Source of the DNA: Trichinella spiralis
Lineage: Eukaryota > Nematoda > Enoplea > Trichinellida > Trichinellidae
Assembly (NCBI GenBank): GCA_000181795.3
Contig: CM012954.1
Span: 14,086,999-14,150,998, forward strand
Reading direction: 5' to 3'
DNA: 64,000 bases
The notes beneath the pieces were generated by a model, which had not been told where the DNA came from, ran no database searches, and saw only the letters and a program-made list of their open reading frames with translations. This document shows, piece by piece, positions 25,132 through 35,759 of the stretch (within the stretch, counting starts at the first letter, position 1; every line of letters starts with the position of its first letter). Made by a program: the position numbers and the translations under genes.

Positions 25132-28100
25132 ATGTCCCAAGCTAGTTTGACGTAAGAGCTTTGTTTATTTATTATTCGTCTCTTTGAAAAACATACTATG
25201 TGATATATTTTCAAATGAAAATCTGAGATTATATCTATTTTTTTGCTATGCTCAATCCTAGCTTAACTAATCTTAAATTTTCTTTAGGTCATTTTTTGCT
25301 CCAAAAGGAAGTGCTGATTCTGAGAAGAGAACGTTATCGAAAAGAAAATCAGACTTGTCTGCAGTTGAAGGTATTGTTGCTTTGTTTTTGTGGGTTACCG
25401 TCTGTACAGTTTTGATTGGCATAAAATTGTAATTGCTCCGCTTATTATTGTTTGACGGATGATCGTTTCATTTTTCTGCCATCAATTTTGCTGACATTAA
25501 TAAATTTTCAGCTTCGAATTCAAACCCCGCCTCCAGTGTTATAACCAAAGACTTATCCAAATTTACTGAAATTGATGAGTTTGTATTTCTTTTTAATGTT
25601 TACTGTATTTTAATTTTAATTTTCACCACATCTTTTCTTGTTTCAAGAAAGAAGAGGAAAGTGCAGAAAGTTGATTCTAACGATGACAGGTAAATTAAAT
25701 TCAATGATATCTTTTGCAAAATGCAGTTAAACCGATAAGTGATGATTTTTGTTGTGATTTATCATTTGTTTTTTATTCAAATACGTTGCTATAATACTGA
25801 AGAATTTTTCAATTTAGATTAGAAAATGATAGCGTTAAAAATGCATCCGAAAATGCTGCGTGTACCAGTAAAAAAGGCTATACTATTTTGGCAAAGGAAA
25901 AGTAATTTTTTTTTTCAGTTCTTATATTGACCCTAAACCAGTAATCGGTTACAGTTATTGAAATTTTCATGTATTTATTTATTCATTTCACGCATTTACA
26001 TTTCTTTTAATTGTCAGTACAAATTCAAAATGTATTTAAATTTGCAATTCAAATGTCTTACTGTATGCTTGATATTTTGTATTGATGAAGATTTTCTGAT
26101 ACTTTCTCCTAATGTATTTGTGATTTTTTTGTTATCAGGCAAATTTCCTTTTTAATAATTTGTCATTTATGCAGGACGTGATGATTAATATTTTTATCAT
26201 TATTTTTTAAAGAATATTTTGTTTATTAGCAAATCTACCCAACTAGTAAAACTCGTCAAAAATTGTTTCAGTGAACAAGAAGATGTTGTTGAACCCCAAA
26301 ACTACAAGCCAGATGCAACAACGTACGATCCAGAATGTAATGCTTGTTGGAGAGCAGGTGAACAGTAAGCAATTTGTTAATGGAATCTTAAGTTTAGTTT
26401 ATTATTAATTTTTTTTGAATGTTTTTTGCTGTCGTTTCTAATAAGACTGACTTTACATCCAAATGAATTATTTTAGTCAACTGTTTGTTTTGAATTTTGC
26501 ATCTTATGGTTTGCCTTAATTTTGTTTATAGAGTACCTTATCTTGCTTTCGCATATACGATGAAGGCAATTGAAAATACATCGTCTAGATTGGAGATTAT
26601 TAGAATATTGTCTAATTTTTTTCAATCTGTCATTTGGCTTAATCCTGATGATTTATTGCCTTGTATATATCTTTGTCTGAATCGTCTTGGACCATCTTAC
26701 GAAGCAGTAGAATTAGGTATTGCCGAAGGTACACTGCAGAAAGCTGTGGCGCAATCGACTGGTCGCAGCATGGAGAAAATCAAAGCAGATATTGCCGATA
26801 AAGGCGATTTGGGAATTGTGGCCGAAGTAAATTTTGTCTACGCTTGTTATTATAATAAATTTGTTTTGTTTATTATTTATTCTCTTATAGATGAGTAGGA
26901 ATATGCAGAGAACAATATTCGCTACGCGTCCTTTGACAGTTGCTGGTATTTTTGCAAAGTTGAATCAAATTGCTCACTTGTCGGGCAGCAGTGTAAGAAA
27001 GAATATTGAAAATGAAAACGATGATGAAATTATTTTAGTCAATGAACAAAAAATTGGAAATGGTCAAAGGTTTGTTGGTAAGCTGTCGAGATTGTGAAGC
27101 GCGTTATTTGATACGTTGTTTGAGTGGGAAAATGCGTATCGGTCTTGCAGAACAAAGTTTGTTAGTAGCGCTTGCGCATGCTTTTGCATTTATTGAAAGG
27201 AAAAAAGGTTAATTGTAAATTTTTGTTATCACTGTTCGATGATTTGTTGCTTACTGTAATTTTGTATTCAAATTGCAGAAAACAAGAAAAAACTTCGAGA
27301 TGATGCTTTGAAAGAATATCTTGATGAATGTGCTTTAATTATGAAAACAGCGTATTGGTAATGAACTTTATGTTATATTGGATTGTATGCTGTATAATTT
27401 TGTTTAGTGAATGTCCTGATTATGGCAAAATTGTCGACATTGCTTTGAGGCATGGTCTGCATGCTTTGCCGGAGCATTGTCATATCACGCCTGGCATTCC
27501 GTTGAAACCGATGCTTGCGTTTCCAAGTAAAGGTATCGAAGAAGTTTTGAAAAGATTTGGCAGTGCTGAATTTGCATGTGAATGGAAATACGACGGCGAG
27601 AGAGCACAGGTCTGATTGAAATACACTGCTTTGAGAAATTTCTCGAAAATGGTCTCCCATATTTAGATTCATTTTTACGATGGTACTGTAAAAGTGTTTA
27701 GCCGTAATCAAGAAAATCATACAGGAAAGTATCCAGATATTGTTGAATTGATTCCGAAAGTGCTGTCGGCTACGAATAATAAAAATAATCAAACTGATCC
27801 CATCTCGTCTTGCATTATTGACTCTGAAATTGTAGCATGGGATACGGAAAATCAGTCGATTTTACCTTTTCAAGTTTTATCGACTCGCAAGAGAAAGGTA
27901 TTTGTTATTTTTATTTAAATTGTTGTTTATATTTTATTATTATATTTAGGATGCGGAAAGTGGTGATGTTAAAGTTAACGTTTCTGTTTTTGCTTTCGAT
28001 TTGCTTTATTTGAATGGTCAGTCGTTGACCACGCAACCGTTTCGTGAAAGGCGTAGCATGTTGCGTTCACTGATTGAAGAAATGGATGGACATTTTTTCT

Positions 28101-28998
28101 TCACTAAAAGTTTGGTTACTAATGATTCAGATGAAATTGGACAATTTTTAGAAGAAGCAGTTAAAGGTAAACTAAATGATACTTTGAAATGGTATGTCTT
28201 ATTTTTTATGTTTTGGTTACTTTAGGCAATTGCGAAGGTTTAATGTTGAAAACATTGGATAAAGATGCAACTTATGAAATTGCAAAGCGATCGCATAAAT
28301 GGTTAAAGTTGAAAAAAGATTATTTGGATAATACAGGCGATACAGTAGATTTAGTAGTCATTGGAGGTTATTTGGGTGTAGGTCGTCGCGTGGGCGTTTA
28401 CGGCGGTTACCTTCTAGCTTGTTATAATCCAACTACTGAAGAATATCAAAGTATATGTAAAGTAGGTTGCTACATATATATATGTAAGCATGCATGTGTA
28501 AGTGAAATAAATGTATTCTCTTCGATCAGATTGGTACTGGTTTCAAAGATGAAGACTTACAGAAACAGGCAGAATTTTTCAAACAGCACATAATTTCTGC
28601 TCCAAAATCGTACTACAGATATTCCAGCTCAATAGCACCGGATCACTGGTTCGATCCAGTTCAAGTATGGGAAGTGAAAGCGGCTGATCTTTCTATATCA
28701 CCAAAACATTTCGCAGCGATCGGTATTGTAAGTGTTGTATTTTTTTGTTCATTTGAAAATTTTCCTTTCTGGGGGTCTTATGCATTTCCCGCTTTTGCAC
28801 CTTGAGGTGGATGATGAGAAAGGTATTTCGTTGCGTTTTCCGCGTTTCATCCGCGTGCGTGATGACAAAAATCCCGAAGATGCAACAACGGCAGAAGAAG
28901 TAGCTGAAATTTACTACAATCAGGAAAGTGTGAAGAATGCAAAAGCTGCTGCCACAAAAGATGTGCTAAGCGATAATGATGTTGATGATGATTTTTAA
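25132..28998 (+). CDS. LIG1: DNA ligase I, ATP-dependent
   Basis: Seals Okazaki fragments and repair nicks in the nucleus. Exon 1 is only 20 bases (25132-25151, MSQASLT). Spliced to the exon at 25288, it creates a PCNA-interacting box, QASLTSFF, followed by APKG. A basic, disordered nuclear-localisation region follows ([14 protein letters not shown]). The DNA-binding domain includes [13 protein letters not shown] and [19 protein letters not shown]. The adenylation domain has active-site lysine motif WKYDGERAQ (about 27587) and [15 protein letters not shown]. Motifs IIIa-V follow: [23 protein letters not shown] and [15 protein letters not shown]. The OB domain ends [20 protein letters not shown] plus an acidic tail, TAA at 28996-28998. 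The full set and the PIP box place it with LIG1, not LIG3 or LIG4. Confidence 0.97.
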
Positions 28999-31074
28999 AC
29001 TTTTCTGCATCACTCTTCATATTCCAATTTAAGCAACTGTTTCAGTTTTGGTTGATGGGATTGATTTCCAATTTTTCAATACTAACTTTTGCTTCTTGCG
29101 TTGACTTTGAGCATTTGATTTCAGTTTTGATGATGACTGAAAATTTTCTCATACTTATCATAGATTTTTAACGGGGTACTCGCCTTCCTTATTTGTACGT
29201 AACTTTTTTAAAGCATATGTGAGTGCGTTTTTTATTATTTACAGTAATGCAAAGCATTTTTATCACGATGTGCAAGGTGAAAGATTGCTGCTATCATATG
29301 ATAGATGCTTTTTTTTTACTAACCCTTTAAAAGTTATGTCAAACCATCTTATATTTACGGTAAATATGATAAAGTAAATTTCATTTGATAGCTTGCCAAC
29401 CTAATTGTAACATGGAAAATGCAGACTTATAAACCTGCACTAATCTTACTGTAAGCAGATGATTATCATTTTTATTTTGAAAGTTCACTGTAAGTTTGAT
29501 AGAAATGAAAATGATACTGTTCGCGTTATTGATACAGGAAGTTTTCATTTTTTGGGAAAATTGAGCAACTATTTAATTATAATTGTTGTTAAATGTTTAC
29601 GTTTTTGATTTATTTAAATATATCAATAATATATGATATACTTTTCTTTAGAATAAATAGTATTGATAATAATTTTAATTACTGAACATAATAAATAATT
29701 GATTTTTGCAAACAGTCACATGAATAGCAGATGTTTTCTTCTATTGATGTGTTTTGTGTATTCAATCAGTAGCAGGTGAATTGTCATTGATGTACTTGAA
29801 AGGCAGTTTTATTCCCATAAGTTGTGCTTATAATTTTCTCCATTGTCGGCGATGTGTGAGCTTTTCATCAATTTCATCGAATCACATTCGACCAACAACT
29901 GCAGACGGCTGAATAGAGCGCTTTTGTTCGTACTGTATTGGGATTTTTCCATCCAATTTTTACTGTTGTCAGTCTACCGTGCTGGAGGGTAAATTTTCAA
30001 TGGAAATGGAAATTGAAATAACAATCGCGTGATTGCAGTTTTCAGTTCGCAGCGGGTTGCCGGCTTGCTGTTGATCGGGAATTAAGCTTCAGCTATGATT
30101 AGTGATTTCACGCGATCCAACTGTTTGCGTGATGCCCCTGACGAGCATTTTGTCTGGGAAAACGGTTTCAAAATGTCCAACAATGCTTTTTGCAAACAAA
30201 GTTGCATCAACCCAGCTCGATCCCTTCTCTCTGTGCTCAGCATCATCGCACATGGATATACAGCTTGTATGAGTAGGTTGGCTTTTCAGCTGGTTGCTCG
30301 ATTTGTTTGCGAAACAAAAGCGACTAAACGGCGCGCATCTTCTCACGCTATTCTCACAGCCGAACGCGTTTCGTTTGTCGCAGTGCACAAAAGCTGTGCT
30401 GATAAAATAATCTGCAACGCATTTTCCAAAGAAAGAAAAAAAACAAATAACATTTTTCTATTCAATTGTTGTTACCATTTTATGGAAATTTAATTTAATG
30501 AAAATCGTGAGAAAACTGCCAAAGTTCAATCTAGTAGTTGTTGTCATTTTGTGATAATTTTTAGTAATACCTGAAAAAAGTAATACAATAGGAAATTTGC
30601 AATTTAGTTTCGTAAAAATTTTTTTGAGACGAAGAAGAAGAAGAAGAAAGGAATGCTTTTTTCTTCTTATCTGTTACAGTATTGTTCACCAGGTATTGTT
30701 ATTTGTTGTTACAAATAAGCTTAGCTTGTTTCTGTGTCATCAAAGTTTGAATAAAGGTGAAAATTGTCAACGGTGCGGGGCAAATTTTCACATTACTGCA
30801 ATTCACGATTAATAATAATAATTAATAAATACCTGATCCACGCGGTTGCCTGTTTATAATGTACACTGAGGTTGTGTACGAGTTTTGTGGAAAAGCTTCA
30901 CCACATGTGCTTTTTGAAATCCGTTTTAACCTTTTATTTATACATGTATATATAATATAATATAATTCGTAGCTTTTTGAAAGTTTAATTTTGCTCGAAG
31001 AAAGTGAGCATTCAGGCATTTATAATCGATTAGCAATGGCAACGATCGTCTTGTGTAGAAGATATAACAATTGT
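28999..31074. other. Gene-poor region after LIG1
   Basis: About 2 kb. Mostly AT-rich, with a G+C-richer island at about 29850-30420. The island has an open frame of 132 codons (+, from ATG at 30095) and an overlapping minus-strand frame of 99 codons. Neither resembles a known protein, and overlapping open frames in a GC-rich island are expected without coding, so I do not call a gene. A (GAA)n run lies near 30630-30650. Confidence 0.35.
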
Positions 31075-32093
31075 CTAGCTAAAATGATTTCGGCCAAAGT
31101 TAACAAATCCTTCGGGTCGGCGTGGTGAATGAAATTTAATTTTTTGCCTTTCGGTAGTTTCAAATTGGACTACTGTAATTTTTTCTTCTCTCTTAGTCAC
31201 CTTGATTTGCCGTTTTTCTTCCTCCTTTGCTAAAAATCCAGCAGCTTTCTTGTTTTGTTTTTTAATCATTCTAGAAATGGTGATAATTTTCAACAAAAAA
31301 ACAAATTGTTTCTCTTTTATACTCTTTTTCATTTTTTTAATATCTATAATTTCTAGTGGTTTATGCTGTAAAGTCAAGTTATGTTTTAATTTATTGAATT
31401 TTTCACTTTTGATCATCAGTTGTAACAATGTTTTCTTTTTAAAAGCAGAAAAAGGGGGATATGTAAGATGCTTGATTTTTTTTGGTTGGTGAATGATTTT
31501 TTTGGCTGACTGCGAAATGTGTTTGCCGTACGAAACTGATGGAAAGTTTCAAGGGCATTGCTGCCTGTTATGACAAAAGGGCAAAGTGGACAGATGAAAT
31601 TTTTTCAACTTTTTCAAATTGAGCTGTGAAATTTGAACAAAATTATTAGATAAAATTATGAAATTATTTTAATAGAACGACAATCATTGTGAATTGTCGA
31701 AATTGTGTTTGCAAAACTGAGTTGGTGGCATTGGAAAACTGTAAGAAGGTTTGCCTTTTCTCCAAGAGTAGAGGTTTTGTTTATCTTTTAGCTCAGAAAT
31801 GACAACGAATGCTTCGAAAATTGCATTTGCTTTTCCTGGAAAGGGTTTTTTGTTTTTCATAAATAAAGCATTACTGGAAAGGCAATAGTGAAGAGGAATT
31901 TTAAATTTTAAATTTGTTTGTTCAAATTGTTGTCTCAAATTTGTCACCGTCTTACTGTTCTTAGCTTTTTGAATTTCGAGTTGTTGTTCGTTTTACTTTT
32001 ACAATTCGACAATTTGACAAACTTAATGCTTATATTCTCATTCAACAGCTCGGCTGTGAATGTTCGTTCGCATATTACTGTAAAACTTTTCAT
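31075..32093 (-). CDS. Unrecognised minus-strand coding region, probably multi-exon
   Basis: I do not recognise this gene. Its last exon is an open frame of about 159 codons on the minus strand (roughly 31075-31553), long for this base composition. It encodes a very basic protein, for example KKIIHQPKKIKHL, KAAGFLAKEEEKRQIKVTK, and the end RRPEGFVNFGRNHFS. Upstream on the same strand, 31684-31880 encodes KANAIFEAFVVISELKDK and RKGKPSYSFPMPPTQF. Further up, an ATG at 32091-32093 opens MKSFTVICERTFTAELL, which runs into a good donor (GTAAGA). Not all phases join cleanly with the sites I can see, so the exon model is unsettled, and two neighbouring small genes are also possible. The high Lys content suggests a nucleic-acid-associated protein, but that is a guess. 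Confidence 0.35.
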
Positions 32094-32784
32094 TCGTTCT
32101 TAAAGTTTGTCTGTTCATCATCATCACTACGTGGACAAAACAACATGAATGTTCAAATATGGTTAGAAATTCTGCCTGTATATGAACAATGGAAGCGCGT
32201 TGACGTTTTTTCTTTTTGCATAATAATTACGCATCTCTGTTTCGCACAAAAGTTTATCGGTATTTCTTTGTATTGTATGTTTTCGATATATCGAAATTTT
32301 ATTTTGTATTGTGTAAAAGCGAAATGTATCGAATTGTACTTTTCATTTTGCATTATTATCGCAGTTGTTGAAATTCTATTTAACTAGCGGAAAGTGTACG
32401 TTTAACTTATAAAACGTAGAAATGAGGACATATGTAAATGCTAGAAATGTTAAATGTGAAGAATATACATTCAATTGTGAAACTCATTTTATTTGCAAAT
32501 GTTCAGCAATAATAGTACGAGTGAAAGTTTTCTTTATAAAAATGATACATGGTGCATCATTCCATTTGATGAAATTATTCTCATCAATTGGTTCCAAATT
32601 ACACGTTATGGATCTGTTGAACAGGGAAAAGAAAGTGCAAGATGACATTTTTTGTTTAGCATAATTTATTCATAATCGTTAGCATGGTTAAGGCTTGCCA
32701 TCGGGGTTAATTGCGTGCATTCAGCGCGGCTAATCTCGTTTAAACAGCGCTCCATCGGCCAGTCTGCATTGTTGAACATTCCAA

Positions 32785-32820
32785 CCAATCAGAAATGTCC
32801 AAACGCTTCTGTTGACCAAT
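32785..32820 (+). promoter_or_regulatory. Paired CCAAT boxes, probable SoxB promoter
   Basis: Two same-strand CCAAT boxes (32785-32789 and 32816-32820) are 31 bases apart, about three helical turns, the spacing favoured by NF-Y. They lie in a G+C-richer block (about 32690-32870) about 200 bases upstream of the SoxB start codon. A Sox-type site CATTGTT (32767-32773) lies 12 bases before the first box, allowing auto-regulation. Confidence 0.5.
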
Positions 32821-33020
32821 AGTCATATTTGGAGTTTGTAAAAACATCGACGCTGCCCTCTGCTGACAGATGAAAACTGGTGGAAATAAAAACGGTCACT
32901 TCTGAGTTTACTTGCACACTTACATGTATACATCCATACACATACATCTATACATACGCACAAAGACACACCCACGTTAATAAATCAAGTGATAAAACGA
33001 GAAAACTCTTGCTTTGGAAG

Positions 33021-33962
33021 ATGTTACATTGTGCTTCTGATAATAATTTGGAGTCAAATATTGGTAATGATAAAAACATGAATCAAACAGAGATGTCTGT
33101 AACGGCTTCTACTTCAGCTGGCCATATCAAACGCCCGATGAATGCATTCATGGTATGGTCTAGAGGCCAAAGGCGAAAAATGGCTCAAGAAAATCCGAAA
33201 ATGCACAATTCAGAAATTAGCAAACGTCTTGGTGCCGAATGGAAAAGTTTAACTGAAGCAGAAAAGCGACCGTTCATTGACGAGGCGAAACGACTCAGAT
33301 CTGTGCACATGAAAGAGCATCCGGATTACAAATACCGACCGAGAAGGAAACCGAAGAATTTGCTTAAGCAAAAAGAAAAATCTTACAGTGGTTTTGCCTT
33401 GCCCTGTCTTCCGAGTGCGATGGAACAACTGGCGCTGAGCCGCGGTTTCGGTGCCGCATTCGACAGTGCTGACAAAGCAGCCAGGGCTTTTTTGACCGCT
33501 CCCCAAGGATCGGTTGCCTACCCGCCTACTGCGGCTGGATTTTACGCTAGCTCATTGGACGCGAACTCTGCTGCCGGTTCCAAGTTGACGGACATGAGCA
33601 GCGCTTTTCACAAAGCCACCTCAGAACTGGCGAACGCGCCATTTTACCATCCTCATCATCATGCCGGTGCAACATCGGCCTTGTATCCCAGTGCGGCGGC
33701 TGTTTCTTTACCAACGTCGTTGTTCGGTGGCGGTTTGCAAGCTGGTATGGGTCCCGCGTTGTCATCGCTGTCTTACAATGGATCTTACGCCATTGGAACA
33801 GCCGAACAGCACTTGATGAGTCGACAAAATGCCGCAGCTGCAGCTGGACTTGCTGCATATTTGAAACCCGAGTACATGTTCATCAAACCAGATGCAACTG
33901 CGTCCACTTTGCCCAATCCGTACATGCCAACACCAGCTGGCTCATCTCCTGTTGTCATGTAA
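33021..33962 (+). CDS. SoxB2: SoxB-group HMG-box transcription factor, SoxB2-like
   Basis: Sequence-specific DNA-bending transcription factor of neural and ectodermal development. Intronless, 313 residues from ATG 33021; a second in-frame ATG at 33078 would shorten it slightly. The HMG box lies at about residues 34-112: [76 protein letters not shown]. The entry HIKRPMNAF and the exit [10 protein letters not shown] are those of SoxB2 (SOX14/SOX21), whereas SoxB1 proteins usually read VKRPMNAF and PRRKTKTL. The downstream [10 protein letters not shown] also resembles the KARAFL segment of SOX14. The rest is Ala/Ser/Pro/Gly-rich with a His patch (HPHHH), as in transactivation or repression domains. 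G+C content is well above the flanks. It sits alone in a gene-poor region, as developmental regulators often do. Confidence 0.95.
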   Translation: MLHCASDNNLESNIGNDKNMNQTEMSVTASTSAGHIKRPMNAFMVWSRGQRRKMAQENPKMHNSEISKRLGAEWKSLTEAEKRPFIDEAKRLRSVHMKEHPDYKYRPRRKPKNLLKQKEKSYSGFALPCLPSAMEQLALSRGFGAAFDSADKAARAFLTAPQGSVAYPPTAAGFYASSLDANSAAGSKLTDMSSAFHKATSELANAPFYHPHHHAGATSALYPSAAAVSLPTSLFGGGLQAGMGPALSSLSYNGSYAIGTAEQHLMSRQNAAAAAGLAAYLKPEYMFIKPDATASTLPNPYMPTPAGSSPVVM

Positions 33963-35325
33963 GGCGTATGCCACCTTATCTTTAAAATTGAATTTTCTTT
34001 TTTGTTCTTTTGCACGCTTTTTTTACCCGGTTTAAGATTTATATATAATAATTCTACTACACATGGTCGTTTATTTATTAATTTATTTTCAATGCTTCTT
34101 CTTCTTCTTCTTCTTATTCCTCACTACTAACTGCTTTTCTATTGTATTTTTTGCTCGTTTCACGTACAAACGTTGGACATAATGCTTGAAATTTCGGTTT
34201 AGTTGGACATGTCAGATTATTTGTCCGTCATTGTTTAGTAAAAGGCGTATTTGTGCACTGAGACTCTCACGACGAAGCATTGCCAGCAGCCTTGAATCTT
34301 TGTCAAGGCCAGACATACTGGCGCCTAGTGTTGTTCACTGTTCTTTATTTCTCATGTGATCATGTGGTATTATTTTCTTTGACCATTGGTCGAGTTGCTG
34401 TAAAAATATCGCAGAGTTTCGTCACTAATTTAAGCAAATAAAAAGAGGAATCACATTACTGTTTCGAAATATTTTTTCTACGAACTGAATTTACAGATTG
34501 TAACATTGCATGGCATTTGGAGCATGCTGTGGTGAAACATTTTTTAATTTGTTATTGCTCATCTGTTTGCTAACGATTTGCATAATTTCATGATAATGCG
34601 CATTTGTAAAAGTGATTGGTTTCTGATTAGTTCATTCAAAGAATAACCACTTACATGTGCTTTTATGGTATGGTGTGGTTGGTAACCCAATATACGTACG
34701 TGGACAACATACATGTGTGCTTTTCTTTTTCACAGCTCAACATTATTGATTCAACATGTTTTTTCTACATGTTGAACATGTGATGATGAACAGTTTCTTT
34801 TTGGCAAATACTGATGCTTTTTGCTGAAAAACTGTTTTCAGAACTTGTTACAATTGTACAGTTGCGTGTGTGCGGTTAGCCGTAAGAAAAGTGTGAAAAT
34901 TTATTACCATTTTAATTTTTTCAAATTTCTCACTCTAAATTGATCCTTGTATCAGCAATTGTAAAATATTACCCTACAAGTTCATCAACATTTGTCAAGT
35001 AATAGTGGAAATTTGCAAAATAATATCGTGATTAATTTCTATTAAAAAAGTCAAATTGCTTCTTATTTTTCTATTTTTTTATACTATGTAAGTTTTTTGC
35101 ATGGTTGTGCAATGCATTTTAATGGAGGGCCAACTGCGGAATGCGTGAAAGTAATGAGGTAAGTTATGACTGTTCGATTGTGCTACATTTGATATTTTTT
35201 GTTGTAAAAACAAGCTACAATTGGTCAGTGGAAGTAAATATTTTTCAAGTTCAGCAGTTGTTAATTGGAATATTGGTTTTGTGGGGCATGTGAGCTGTAC
35301 ATTTTTTTTTATTATTAGCTCTACA
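33963..35325. other. 3' flank of the SoxB gene
   Basis: Probably the SoxB 3' UTR and spacer. AT-rich with a CTT-rich run near 34096-34114 and a G+C-richer stretch at about 34255-34330. No coding frame recognised. Confidence 0.4.
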
Positions 35326-35614
35326 ATGGAAAACGATCATCAAGTAAGTCGTCGTTTTGTGCAAAATCACTGTTTACAAGTTTCAAAAATGCGCCTGCTG
35401 AGAATTTGCTTATTCTTTTTATTATTAAAAATCATTTGGCCTTTTCTGTTCGTAAAAAATTTGCCCTCGGTGAAAAACTTTTTCTTCGGAAGGTTGGCAT
35501 AGCGCAGCAGGATGCACCATTTATGGAAGGTCGAACGTTTGAAATGTACGAAATCCAGGAAGTATATTTTTTATGTTTATTTTTTAGAAGCTTGATGATT
35601 ACAACAGCATTATG

Positions 35615-35648
<34 letters not shown>

Positions 35649-35759
35649 ATTATTTAGATATGCTTGGGTATAGTTGCTGTTTTTTCATCCATTCTTCCGC
35701 TGTAAAGAGCTTTGAAATATGACATTTATAAAGACGTGTCGGAATTGGAGCTTTGTTGA
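35326..35759 (+). CDS. Candidate small gene of unknown function, four tiny exons
   Basis: I do not recognise the product. Reading 35326-35343, 35403-35561, 35588-35619 and 35708-35759 in phase gives an 86-residue protein starting MENDHQ. The middle reads GEKLFLRKVGIAQQDAPFM, then FEMYEIQEKLDDYNSIML, then VALKYDIYKDVSELELC and TGA at 35757-35759. The ATG follows a T-rich AG acceptor by five bases (possible trans- or cis-splice site), and intron 1 is 59 bases with GTAAGT. Intron 2 would be only 26 bases (GT...AG), far below others here. Intron 3 starts inside a (GT)n tract. Support comes only from composition and phase agreement; alternatives are a 95-base intron from 35493 or a non-coding region. 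Confidence 0.33.
35618..35645 (+). repeat. (GT)n microsatellite
   Basis: Fourteen GT units in a row. In the micro-gene model just described, the donor site of its last intron lies at the left edge of this tract. Confidence 0.9.

Noticed and set aside
30095-30493. 132-codon plus-strand open frame with overlapping minus-strand frame
   Set aside because: It lies in a locally G+C-rich island where long open frames arise by chance; both strands are open and neither shows a domain, signal peptide or splice-site support.
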